Origin: JBDRHL01 sp043816955
GTDB taxonomy: Bacteria; Planctomycetota; Phycisphaerae; Sedimentisphaerales; CAYZTY01
Reading direction: 5' to 3'
Length of the DNA stretch: 29,027 nt
Assembly (NCBI GenBank): GCA_043816955.1
Contig: JBDRHL010000006.1
Span: 1 to 29,027 of the forward strand
Shown here: piece by piece, positions 1-7,517 of the stretch
How the letters are laid out: every line of letters begins with the position of its first letter
Position numbering within the stretch: position 1 is the first letter of the stretch
The notes under the pieces: model-generated
Databases searched by the model: none
What the model saw: only the letters and a program-made list of their open reading frames with translations
Told to the model about the DNA's origin: nothing
Program-made: the position numbers and the translations under genes

Positions 1-2
1 GG

Positions 3-131
3 TATGGCAGAGGCATCCGCATTCATGGAAACAACTGGAAGAGCAATGCCGGTATTTATCAGGAGCGTAATGAGGCGTCGTATGCCAGCCGAAGGAAAAT
101 GGCAAAAGCGAAAAGTATGGAATTCTTATAG
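3..131 (+). CDS. 3' end of an unidentified protein-coding gene (partial)
   Basis: An open frame enters from the left edge and stops with TAG, leaving 42 residues that start YGRGIRIHGNNW and end with a basic, Lys/Arg/Ala-rich tail (KMAKAKSMEFL). The composition looks like a genuine C-terminus, and the frame is preferred over the other two because frame 2 stops early and frame 1 reads through a less protein-like sequence. I do not recognise a family. The gene lies on the same strand as the following DeoR-family regulator, about 255 bp upstream of it, so it may be part of the regulated locus, but nothing in the sequence proves this. Confidence 0.35.
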   Translation, partial: YGRGIRIHGNNWKSNAGIYQERNEASYASRRKMAKAKSMEFL

Positions 132-170
132 CGCTGTCATATTAAGCTGTGTTTCGTTTCATCAGGTTGC

Positions 171-182
171 TATTCCGGAATA
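171..182. promoter_or_regulatory. Perfect 12-bp palindrome upstream of the DeoR-family gene
   Basis: TATTCCGGAATA is its own reverse complement and lies about 205 bp before the regulator's start codon. DeoR-family proteins bind inverted or direct repeats near their own or neighbouring promoters, so this could be an operator. A single short palindrome can also arise by chance, and no second copy was noticed nearby. Confidence 0.15.
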
Positions 183-386
183 AGTGGTAATTATCGGGAT
201 AGATCGGCAGTTTGTCAAATATCAATCGGAGGTTTGGAGGATGAGGGGTGCGGAATGCTACTGAAAATGTATAGCTGAGGCGTGGAATAATAACGAAAGG
301 TTATTGCATCGAAAGCAAGCAAACATTTCCGCTTGATCGCGGGGGGTTGGCGCAATAGGATGAAGGGCAGATTACAGGGAGAAAGA

Positions 387-1167
387 ATGGGTCTGCTTGC
401 TGAAGAAAGGCACAGGTACATAGTTGAGGCACTTCGGTCGTCGGGGCGAATCCGCGTTGCGCAGATAGCGAGTGATCTGGAGGTTACCGAAGTAACCATC
501 CGAAGAGACCTTGCGGAGCTGGAGAAAAAAGGGCTGTTGAAGAAGTCTTACGGCGGGGCAGTTATGCGTGAGCCGACGGACATAAATTTTTCGGTGCGAT
601 ATCGTCAGACGAAGAACCTGCACGCCAAGCAGATTATAGGAAAGCTGGCAAGCGGTCTTATCGAGGATGGAGATATAATATTTCTGGAGGCGGGGTCGAC
701 ATGTTATGAGGTTATTCCGCACCTTGCAGGGAAGAGGGGGCTTACGGTGATTGTCAATTCGCTGTACCTGATGGGCAGGCTGCATGAGGTGAGGCAGCAC
801 AAGACGATTCTGACGGGAGGCGAGTACCGGCCTGACAGGATGGATATGGTGGGGCCGACGGCGGAGGCGGCAATTGCACAGCTGGGGGGGGTTCAAGGCA
901 TTTACGGGGGCTGATGACATTACGATCGACGCGGGGATAAGCGGGGCGGATGTGGTAACGGTGGGGTTCGCGAGGCTGGTGCTGCAGCGGGCGTCGGAGG
1001 TAGTGTTTGTGGGTGATCATACGAAATTTGACAACCCGGCGCTTTATAAGATCGCCGAGATTGACAGCCTGGACTACATTGTAACGAACACGTCGCCGTC
1101 GGGGGCATGGCATGAGGCGTGTAAAGCAAAGAATATCAGGCTTATTTACCCTCAAGTGTATGGTTGA
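387..1167 (+). pseudogene. DeoR-family transcriptional regulator, frameshifted in a G8 run
   Basis: The N-terminal part (starting MGLLAEERHRYI) carries a DeoR winged helix-turn-helix over about residues 5-60, with the hallmark TEVTIRRDLAELEKKGLL and the following SYGGAV. The C-terminal part, in the next frame, carries the DeoR sensor domain (GADDITIDAG, FVGDHTKF). In intact members this domain binds a sugar-phosphate effector and controls a nearby sugar catabolic operon. The first frame ends at 914 and the second runs to 1167. Removing one G from the run at 884-891 joins them into a 259-residue protein, the normal family length. ATG 387 was chosen over the in-frame ATG at 333 because AGGGAG lies just before it and family members start close to the HTH. 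The 3' end overlaps the converging acetyltransferase gene by 26 bp. Whether the shift is real or a sequencing error cannot be decided here. Confidence 0.85.
884..891 (+). repeat. G8 homopolymer at the frameshift point of the DeoR-family gene
   Basis: Eight consecutive G residues follow CT at the exact place where the reading frame must change. Seven G would give the continuous reading L-G-G-F-K-A-F expected at this point in the family. G runs of this length are prone both to replication slippage and to base-calling error. Confidence 0.85.
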
Positions 1168-1699
1168 GGACAGCGGTTTGCAGGTTCTGTTGTTTGAAGC
1201 CAGCCAGGACATTCTGCCAGTTTTGACGATCATCGGCGGAGGTAATATCAGGCAGAAAGCCGAATTTAAGATAGAGATTTATCGCGGGTATTCTGTAGGG
1301 CTGAGTGGTTACGACGGCCTGGGTGTAGCCGAGCTGTCTGAGACGATTAAGTGTTATGGTGACAAGCGGCTTGGAAAGGCCCTTACCCTGATAGGGCGGG
1401 ATAACAGCGACCCAGTGCAGTCTGCCGAATACCCTGCCGTGGTAGTTGTTGTCGAACCAGGCGGTTGCAGTAGCTATTTCTGTGCCGTCGGGAGCGCAGA
1501 TAAAGCAGAGCCTTTCGGGGAGTGATTCAATACCGCTGGCGAAGGTGTTATGGAATCGCTGTGAATCGAAGGTGTTGTATTTGTCGGCAGCGGATTCTAT
1601 TTGAATCCAGGTGTCCATATCGCCGGGTCTGTACATTCGTGAGGTGTAGAGCGGAGGCAGGTTGTATTGAGGCAGGTCATCGAGGGTGCCTCGAATCAT
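1142..1699 (-). CDS. GNAT-family N-acetyltransferase
   Basis: A 185-residue protein with a GNAT fold: the acetyl-CoA pyrophosphate-binding loop is visible as VIPPYQGKGLSKPLV (motif A, Q/RxxGxG/A), preceded by the beta-strand LHWVAV and followed by a C-terminal stretch (AINLYLKFGFLP) typical of GNAT motif B. It should transfer an acetyl group from acetyl-CoA to an amine; the acceptor cannot be read from the sequence. The start at 1699 is chosen because homology begins there; upstream in-frame codons read through low-complexity Ser/Pro/Arg sequence that overlaps the stop of the beta-helix gene. The ribosome-binding site is weak. It lies 58 bp downstream of the beta-helix/dockerin gene on the same strand and overlaps the DeoR-family gene tail to tail. 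Confidence 0.8.
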   Translation of the reverse strand: MIRGTLDDLPQYNLPPLYTSRMYRPGDMDTWIQIESAADKYNTFDSQRFHNTFASGIESLPERLCFICAPDGTEIATATAWFDNNYHGRVFGRLHWVAVIPPYQGKGLSKPLVTITLNRLRQLGYTQAVVTTQPYRIPAINLYLKFGFLPDITSADDRQNWQNVLAGFKQQNLQTAVLNHTLEGK

Positions 1700-1757
1700 G
1701 CTTATTCTTACTTTGCTCTGTAGCGGCAACTGTAATATCCTCTGGTTCGGGCGGCGG

Positions 1758-3623
1758 CTAGTCCCAGCAGTCGCCCGGGGGGACCATATTGCATTGCAGC
1801 CAGTTGGCGGTGAGTGCGGCAAGGTCGAGGAAGTCGACTTTGCAGTCGCCATTGACATCGCCCTGTACGGGTGCGAAGCAGAAAGGGCTTTTGCTTGCAT
1901 ACTCGGTTCGGCCGTATGCGCCCATGTTTATCCTGTCGCCGTTAGGGAAGGGTTCGTCGCCGATGTCGTCGTCGGGATCGCCTGCGTCGATGCAGTCGCT
2001 GGTGATGTCATCGTACTGCCAGGCAGCGGTTAGCGGGTCCCATCTTCCGGAGCGAGACATGAGGTGATAATCGCCGTCTATCCAGACGTCATCTTCCGGC
2101 TGGGTGGGTGTGTTGTTATCATACCAAAAGCCCGGGTCGCCAAAGAAGGGCTCCTCATCGATATTTCCGGTGCCAAGCCACCAGTCCTGCACATCGCAGT
2201 ATGTAACAGACAGGCTTTCCGGGTTCTTGAGCCATATCTGGTGTGGTTCATTGCCCCAGAGGATAGAGTTTTTAAGCGTCGCAGCGGATTGATTTTCGCA
2301 CTGCAAGGCGGCGAAATTGATACCTGCCCTGTTGTCGACTATGGTGCAGTTTATGATTTGAGCTATTGGGATCATCGGGCCAATTACAATTGTTCCACCG
2401 GTATTTGTGGAATTGCCGGCAACGAGGCAATTGCGCATTTGTGTGGATGCCTGGCCGTCAAATAATATCGCAGCAGTATTGTTAAGTACGTGATTAGCGG
2501 TAAAGGAGCAATTTTCAACTGTAGCGGTTGTATTCCAGCATTCCAAGGCACCGGAATTATAGGCAGTGTTATTTGTAAGAAGACAGTTGCACATATTCAG
2601 GATGCCCTGATCGCCGGAGAATACAGCGCCGCCAGAGCCATTATCGGCAGAACTGTTCGTAAAGTCGGAGTCCACGATGTTAAGGCTGCTCTGCTCGGTG
2701 TTGACAGCGCCGCCGGAGGTTCGTGCTGAATTGCCGATGAAGGTACAATTGTTTACAGAGGCGCTGCTGTTTTGAAGGTGTATCGCTCCGCCATATCCGT
2801 TTGAAGAGTACATGTTTGCGGAGTTGCCGGAAAAATCACAATCCGTAAGGATAAGGGAGGTGAAATCATCTGCGCATATTGCGCCGCCATGCGCGGAATT
2901 GCTTGCGTCAGTTCTGTTGCCGATAAAGACACAGCGGGAGATTGCAGCATTGGTCCTTTGGAGGAGGACAGCGCCTGCCCGGCTTGAACAGTACTGGCAG
3001 TAGGACTGCGCTTCGTTTGAGGTGAAATTACAATCGGTGATGGTTATGGTACTATCGGGGCCGGTGTAAATTGCGCCGGCATCAGGTTCAGCATGGTTTG
3101 CGGTAAAAGAACAGCCGGTGATTGTTGTGCGACTTGACTGTTCACATTTTACCGCTCCTCCTGAAGAACCGTAGTTGCTGCTGAAACGGCAGTTGAGTAT
3201 GGTTGGTACACTGTATAAGTTACAGATAACAGCGGTCGGGTTTGCGTTGCGGATTGTGAATCCATCGATGGTGTAGCCGCCAACGAGACGAATAAAGCTG
3301 CGCTGGTCCTGGCAGTCGATGATGCAAAAATCAGGGCCGTTTTCTGACTGTATGATGACATCGTTGCAGTCGTTAGTAGCCAAGCCGGTATTTTTGACGC
3401 CGGTATAGATGCCGTCGGCAACGATAATGAGGTCATCTTTTTGCCGTGCAACGGCAAGAGCAGCACCTATGGTCTGCTTAGGGCCGTTATTGGGGTCGCA
3501 GTTCGGGTCCAGGCCGGTCCAGGCGTCATTTCCGCAGGCGACATTAACGTAATAGGTCTGGGCACAGCAAAGTGCAGTGAAAAGTGAAAAAAACACGCAA
3601 ACAGCAGAGATGAAGTTTTTCAT
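1758..3623 (-). CDS. Secreted right-handed beta-helix protein with C-terminal type I dockerin repeat
   Basis: A 621-residue exported protein. Residues 1 to about 22 form a signal peptide (MKNFISAVCVFFSLFTALCC, cleavage near CCA/Q). Residues about 25-470 are parallel beta-helix repeats with alternating GGAI/GGAV and C-x-F-x-x-N units that resemble chlamydial Pmp repeats. Then comes the block ending in CIDAGDPDDDIGDEPFPNGD and INMGAYGRTE that is typical of Phycisphaerae surface proteins. The last 35 residues are a dockerin-like EF-hand repeat (GDVNGDCKVDFLDLAALTAN) with the Asp/Asn ladder of a Ca2+ loop; only one such loop is visible, whereas classical dockerins have two. The likely role is polysaccharide binding or cell-surface display; no catalytic residues can be assigned. 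Start: ATG 3623 is preceded by AAGGAGGAGA (3627-3636), a very strong ribosome-binding site, so the longer in-frame start is rejected. Confidence 0.9.
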   Translation of the reverse strand: MKNFISAVCVFFSLFTALCCAQTYYVNVACGNDAWTGLDPNCDPNNGPKQTIGAALAVARQKDDLIIVADGIYTGVKNTGLATNDCNDVIIQSENGPDFCIIDCQDQRSFIRLVGGYTIDGFTIRNANPTAVICNLYSVPTILNCRFSSNYGSSGGAVKCEQSSRTTITGCSFTANHAEPDAGAIYTGPDSTITITDCNFTSNEAQSYCQYCSSRAGAVLLQRTNAAISRCVFIGNRTDASNSAHGGAICADDFTSLILTDCDFSGNSANMYSSNGYGGAIHLQNSSASVNNCTFIGNSARTSGGAVNTEQSSLNIVDSDFTNSSADNGSGGAVFSGDQGILNMCNCLLTNNTAYNSGALECWNTTATVENCSFTANHVLNNTAAILFDGQASTQMRNCLVAGNSTNTGGTIVIGPMIPIAQIINCTIVDNRAGINFAALQCENQSAATLKNSILWGNEPHQIWLKNPESLSVTYCDVQDWWLGTGNIDEEPFFGDPGFWYDNNTPTQPEDDVWIDGDYHLMSRSGRWDPLTAAWQYDDITSDCIDAGDPDDDIGDEPFPNGDRINMGAYGRTEYASKSPFCFAPVQGDVNGDCKVDFLDLAALTANWLQCNMVPPGDCWD

Positions 3624-3660
3624 TTGTCTCCTCCTTAAATGCAAGAAATATTAAACCTAT

Positions 3661-3689
3661 AATTTAGCACAAAGGAGACTTTTTTTCAA
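3661..3689 (-). promoter_or_regulatory. Predicted sigma70-type promoter of the beta-helix/dockerin gene
   Basis: On the minus strand, TTGAAA (3684-3689) and TAAATT (3661-3666) are separated by 17 bp, about 38 bp upstream of the start codon and upstream of the strong ribosome-binding site. The surroundings are AT-rich. This is a consensus match only. Confidence 0.4.
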
Positions 3690-3760
3690 GGAATTTATCG
3701 GTTTTTTTGTGGAATTGGGGTACATAGGGGGTTTGATTTTGCTGGTGCGGCGGAAGTTTC

Positions 3761-3789
3761 TTGCAGATTGGTTAAAAAGGGGTTAACAT
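3761..3789 (+). promoter_or_regulatory. Possible promoter of alr
   Basis: TTGCAG (3761-3766) and TAACAT (3784-3789) are separated by 17 bp. This would give a 5' leader of about 180 nt before the alr start, which is long, so an additional promoter nearer the gene cannot be excluded. Weak consensus match. Confidence 0.22.
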
Positions 3790-3976
3790 AACCTGTTGTC
3801 GGATATGGAGAGTGAAAATCCGGTTGCCACAGGAAGGCAGAAAAAAGGAATGGATTCGCGGAAGAAGGAAATAAGGTGTAACAGTCCAGAACACGGGGGC
3901 GCAGAAATCGTCAGAAACATTCAGCAAATACGCCGGGCAGATAGTGCATACAGGCTCTTAATCAGGGCAGGGATTT

Positions 3977-5209
3977 ATGCTTGAAAAGCGTGTACAAAGG
4001 ACAAAGGTGAGGCAGCCTGGTATCCGGCCACTGAGGGCGGTCGTGCGGAGAGAGCGATGGCAGCATCCTGTAACAGCAAGGATTGATCTGTCCGCGATAA
4101 TACATAACTGTAAGATATTGCGGGAAATAACCGGCGGGAGATGCAGGTTATGCGCAGCGGTGAAGTGTAACGCGTATGGACACGGTACCGAAGTTGTGCT
4201 GCCAGCGTTCAAGATTGCACAAGTTGAGATGCTTTGTGTGGCGACGTTGTGTGAGGCAAGTGAATTACGCCGGCTGGGGTGGGATGGAGCGATACTGCTG
4301 CTGGGGTCGGAGCTGAGCATTTGCCGGGGTCAGGAAAAGCAAGAGGCAGCGGAATGGGTGGTGGAAAACGAGCTGCGTATAACGGCGGTCAATTTTGAGG
4401 AAATTCAACTGCTGGCGTCCGCGGCGATGTCGGTGGGTAAGGAAGCGTTCATTCATCTTATGCTTGATACCGGAATGTCGCGGATGGGCCTGGATGAAAA
4501 GGCTGTGCTCGGCCTGGTTGCTGAATCGGCAAAAAATAACAGGTGGGTGGTGTTTGAGGGACTTTATACTCACTTCGCAACAGCGGATGAGAGCGACAAG
4601 GGATTTGCTGAGTATCAGTTGAAAAGATTTAATGATTTTGTGGAGAAGATCAGCCTGGCTGGGTGCAGGCCGAGTTTAATTCATTCGGCTAATTCGGCAG
4701 CAGCGATAGATATGTGCGAAAGTCATTTCAATATGATTCGGCCTGGGATTTCGGTTTATGGCTATCATTCAAGTAAAACAATGCGGAACAAGCCGGAACT
4801 GAGGCCTTCAATGAAGGTTGTCAGCTATCTAACGCTGGTCAAGCATATAAGTGCGGGAAGCTATATAGGCTATGGATGCACGTATAAGGCGCCAAGCGAC
4901 ATGGTGATTGCTTTAGTTCCAGTGGGATATGGCGACGGGTACGACAGGAGGCTGTCCAATAAAGGCGTGATGAACATTGAGGGATGGGAAGTGCCGGTTG
5001 TGGGCAGGGTCAGTATGGATCAGACGATTATAGATGTTACAGCGTTGGTCAAGTCGGGACTCGATGTACAGGCGGGGCAGGAGGTAGTTGTCATTGATAA
5101 TAATCGAGAGGCCAAAAACAGTGTTGAGTCGCTTTCGGCGGAGCTTGAAACGATACCTTATGAAATAGTAACCCGCATAGGTCAGCGGGTGAAGCGAACT
5201 ACTGTTTGA
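3977..5209 (+). CDS. alr: Alanine racemase (PLP-dependent)
   Basis: A 410-residue fold-type III PLP enzyme that interconverts L- and D-alanine, supplying D-alanine for peptidoglycan. The PLP lysine lies in AAVKCNAYGHG (Lys63). The opposite-face catalytic tyrosine lies in YIGYGCTYKA (Tyr299), with LDTGMSRMG and GLYTHFATAD earlier and the C-terminal beta-domain signature GRVSMDQTIIDVT. Family members usually begin a few residues before the motif seen here as ARIDLSAIIHN. This protein has about 33 extra basic residues in front of it, so the true start may be internal, for example the in-frame GTG at V23. ATG 3977 is kept because GCAGGG precedes it. The gene stands alone on the plus strand and converges with the pseudopilin gene. 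Confidence 0.93.
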   Translation: MLEKRVQRTKVRQPGIRPLRAVVRRERWQHPVTARIDLSAIIHNCKILREITGGRCRLCAAVKCNAYGHGTEVVLPAFKIAQVEMLCVATLCEASELRRLGWDGAILLLGSELSICRGQEKQEAAEWVVENELRITAVNFEEIQLLASAAMSVGKEAFIHLMLDTGMSRMGLDEKAVLGLVAESAKNNRWVVFEGLYTHFATADESDKGFAEYQLKRFNDFVEKISLAGCRPSLIHSANSAAAIDMCESHFNMIRPGISVYGYHSSKTMRNKPELRPSMKVVSYLTLVKHISAGSYIGYGCTYKAPSDMVIALVPVGYGDGYDRRLSNKGVMNIEGWEVPVVGRVSMDQTIIDVTALVKSGLDVQAGQEVVVIDNNREAKNSVESLSAELETIPYEIVTRIGQRVKRTTV

Positions 5210-5286
5210 TAACGCGTCGTGTCCGCTGGAGCCTTGGGCTGGAACTTTTCGCTCGGCCTGAAACGTCCGACTTATCAGGATAGGCT

Positions 5287-6249
5287 CTAAGGGATACACT
5301 CGCGAGGCAGGAAGAATCGGCCCAGGGTTACTTCCTCAGGATACGGCGTCATGCCGTCAGCTTTTATGGCAACTTCCATGAGGACGCATTGGAGGGGGGT
5401 AAATCCGCTCACGTGGCCGTCGATATAGGCAGCATTCAGTTTTACATTAATCTTCGATAAAACGCCGGGATTTCCTCCGGCGGGGCGGGACCAGTAAGCA
5501 GAGGAGACATGGCTTCCCGGGGTAATTTGCGCGTTCTTTAGATATTCAGAGCTTCCGTAGGCGTCCGGGCTTCGCCATTGCCCATATCCAAAATAATCAG
5601 AGAGAAGCAATCGGCTGGTGTTGCGACATCCGGTGAGAGTTCCGGGCCCGATGAATGGTCGATCATACTGGGTCAGGTAACCGACATAGTTCCAGTAGAA
5701 GCAATAGCTTCCGAAGACAGGGTCAATCCGCGGAGGTGTATCGGGATTATCCCAGCTTTCTCCGGCCTGCCATGCCTGCCTAAGGTATTTGTATTTTTCT
5801 GGAGCATTGGGGGAAAACATCATATCAGCGCAGGTTATGTAATCACCGAGATAGGTGCTCATTGAGCGGTAGAGTTTCGGGCTTCGTTTCTGGTAACCAA
5901 TGATCATGGTCGGTTCCTGCCAGTGCCAGTGGGCGCCAACGCCTATCGTGGCGACAGACTGGGGTAATCTGTCATGATTACTTATTGCGTAACAGATTAC
6001 AGCATTGACGATCTGTTTTTTATTGCTAGTGGCTAGGAGGGTACGAGCGCGATATTTGACCTCAGCAAAGACGGGCAACATTATAGTCAACAGAATTGCG
6101 ATAATAGTGATTACTACCAGAAGTTCAACCAAAGTAAAGGCTTGCAGCTTCGTATATTTTCCAGCAGGATTTCTAACTTCAGCTTTGATAGCTCCTGTCC
6201 TTACCTGTTTTGCCGTCGAAAAATCCGACTGTCTGGAATAACGATCCAT
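5287..6249 (-). CDS. Type II secretion/type IV pilin-like protein (prepilin N-terminal methylation motif)
   Basis: The protein carries the prepilin motif A/FTLVELLVVITIIAILLTIMLP: a cleavage site before Phe, Glu at +5 and one hydrophobic helix that serves as both export signal and assembly domain. The rest is soluble, with a C-terminal NAAYIDGHVSGF similar to the HxxxDGH-type tail of the many pseudopilin-like proteins of planctomycetes. Such proteins are cleaved and N-methylated by prepilin peptidase; the role of the planctomycete paralogues is unknown. The start is uncertain. ATG 6249 gives a leader of about 37 residues, long for a prepilin, and an upstream in-frame ATG at 6294 would lengthen it further. 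A near-perfect promoter overlaps the region between these two codons, and neither has a clear ribosome-binding site. No better ATG exists before the motif. Confidence 0.8.
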   Translation of the reverse strand: MDRYSRQSDFSTAKQVRTGAIKAEVRNPAGKYTKLQAFTLVELLVVITIIAILLTIMLPVFAEVKYRARTLLATSNKKQIVNAVICYAISNHDRLPQSVATIGVGAHWHWQEPTMIIGYQKRSPKLYRSMSTYLGDYITCADMMFSPNAPEKYKYLRQAWQAGESWDNPDTPPRIDPVFGSYCFYWNYVGYLTQYDRPFIGPGTLTGCRNTSRLLLSDYFGYGQWRSPDAYGSSEYLKNAQITPGSHVSSAYWSRPAGGNPGVLSKINVKLNAAYIDGHVSGFTPLQCVLMEVAIKADGMTPYPEEVTLGRFFLPRECIP

Positions 6250-6250
6250 T

Positions 6251-6278
6251 ATTATAACATTATGTGGAGCGTTGTCAA
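6251..6278 (-). promoter_or_regulatory. Near-consensus sigma70 promoter overlapping the pseudopilin 5' end
   Basis: On the minus strand, TTGACA (6273-6278) and TATAAT (6251-6256) match the consensus perfectly with a 16-bp spacer. Transcription would start near 6243-6245, just inside the annotated coding region. Either translation begins downstream at a non-ATG codon, or the message is nearly leaderless, or the match is fortuitous. Confidence 0.45.
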
Positions 6279-6350
6279 GGATTGTTTTTCTCATGAATAT
6301 CAGTTCCAGGATAAGATTCTACAAGTAAAGTAGTTGCGCAAATGATCCGG

Positions 6351-7466
6351 TTACCGTTCAGAGGACTCGACCAGGCGCAAAGCGTGTGTTATAAAGGTAA
6401 TCAGGTTTTCGATATAACGTTTTGTCGGATGGGGCCAGTTGTGGTATGAGGCGGTTGGGCAGAGTATGAAACGTCTGCCGTGTCCTGCCTGAAGTGCCTC
6501 CGTGACGAGTTCAGCAATTGTCCGGCTGTCTTCTTCCATAAGGGCACCATTTTCGATGTTGCCTTCCAGTGCGATTTTATTTCCAACTTTTTGAAATGCT
6601 TCGGCGAGTGTTATATCGCCCATCGGCGGCGGCTCGACAGGCTGAAGCACATTAACACCCATATCTATAAATCTTTTGAGGAAATTGCCGACTTTGCCGT
6701 GGCAGTGCACCCATACATAGCCGCCATTTTCATGGATAAGGTCGATAAGAGGCTTGTCGAAATTAAAAACGAAGTCTTCGAAATCTCCTGGTGACATCAT
6801 AGGGGGCAGGCAGCATTCCGGCCCGACCCAGCCGAACAGAGGACCTGCTCCCGCCTTGAAAGCTTCTATCGCATGATTGCGAATTCGCTCGGCAAATGTT
6901 TGCATTGCTTCTATATAAAGGTCTCTCGCTTCAATGCTCCACAGAGCGAAGTTTTCTGGTCCGATGATTCTTTGCAGGCCGTACATGACATGGTCGAGGA
7001 CAAGGTTAGCGACTCCCCTGTCTGCGAGAGCATCTCTGATGGTAAAATACTCATCAGCGGAAAAAGGCAGGGGCCGGTAGGCAATTGAAAGCAGTTTTTT
7101 TATATCGTCAGGTTCTTTGAGTAGATATTCTTTTTCGTAGCCAGGTTCGTTGGCGGTGCTTATAGTGAATACCTGGGTCAGCGGACCCTCAGGTGTCTGG
7201 ACCGTTGTGACCTGGTCGACCCATGCAGGTGATTGGGTTGGTTTTTCGACAGTATGGCAGAATTTTTCCGCATCAGCTCCAAAGTAAAGATTAAAATCAC
7301 TTTCTCTTCTGGGCATCAGATCGGTTTTTTCCATTGCCAGCTTGTAGACGGGTTCGTAAGCAGGATGGAGAAGTTTCTGGCCCGGTGCGGCGCCCATGAG
7401 TTTGACAGCAGGCCTGTCGGGTATTTCGCCTTTGAATATTTTCAGCAGACGTTCTTTTGATGTCAT
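6351..7466 (-). CDS. Uroporphyrinogen decarboxylase/methylcobamide methyltransferase superfamily protein
   Basis: A 371-residue TIM-barrel protein of the URO-D superfamily, which contains true uroporphyrinogen decarboxylases and Zn-dependent corrinoid methyltransferases such as MtaA/CmuA. It starts TSKERLLKIFKGEIPDRPAV, the usual opening of the family. It has VWVHCHGKVGNFL (His254, Cys255, His256), which fits the Zn-binding position of the methyltransferase branch, and a glycine-rich strand (ALEGNIENGAL). The arginine-rich N-terminal substrate signature of heme-pathway HemE is not evident, so the methyltransferase-like branch is favoured. Start ATG 7466 is preceded by GAGGAA (7471-7476). It is the last gene of a minus-strand set with the C45 protein 51 bp upstream. 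The substrate is unknown, and no corrinoid protein is seen nearby. Confidence 0.85.
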   Translation of the reverse strand: MTSKERLLKIFKGEIPDRPAVKLMGAAPGQKLLHPAYEPVYKLAMEKTDLMPRRESDFNLYFGADAEKFCHTVEKPTQSPAWVDQVTTVQTPEGPLTQVFTISTANEPGYEKEYLLKEPDDIKKLLSIAYRPLPFSADEYFTIRDALADRGVANLVLDHVMYGLQRIIGPENFALWSIEARDLYIEAMQTFAERIRNHAIEAFKAGAGPLFGWVGPECCLPPMMSPGDFEDFVFNFDKPLIDLIHENGGYVWVHCHGKVGNFLKRFIDMGVNVLQPVEPPPMGDITLAEAFQKVGNKIALEGNIENGALMEEDSRTIAELVTEALQAGHGRRFILCPTASYHNWPHPTKRYIENLITFITHALRLVESSER

Positions 7467-7517
7467 TGTATTCCTCATAAAATTGCAAAACCTATCTGGT
7501 GTTTTGAGCGGGTCAAG

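Larger units (their letters stand above)
3624..3976. other. Divergent intergenic region between the beta-helix gene and alr
   Basis: About 350 bp without a credible gene. The left third holds the ribosome-binding site and predicted promoter of the beta-helix gene; the middle holds a possible alr promoter. A 62-codon open frame with a TTG start (3796-3984) crosses it but has no ribosome-binding site, is highly charged without protein-family character, and overlaps alr in another frame, so it is not annotated. Confidence 0.5.

Noticed and set aside
3796..3984. 62-codon open frame with TTG start before alr
   Set aside because: No ribosome-binding site, no family character, and it overlaps alr in another frame.
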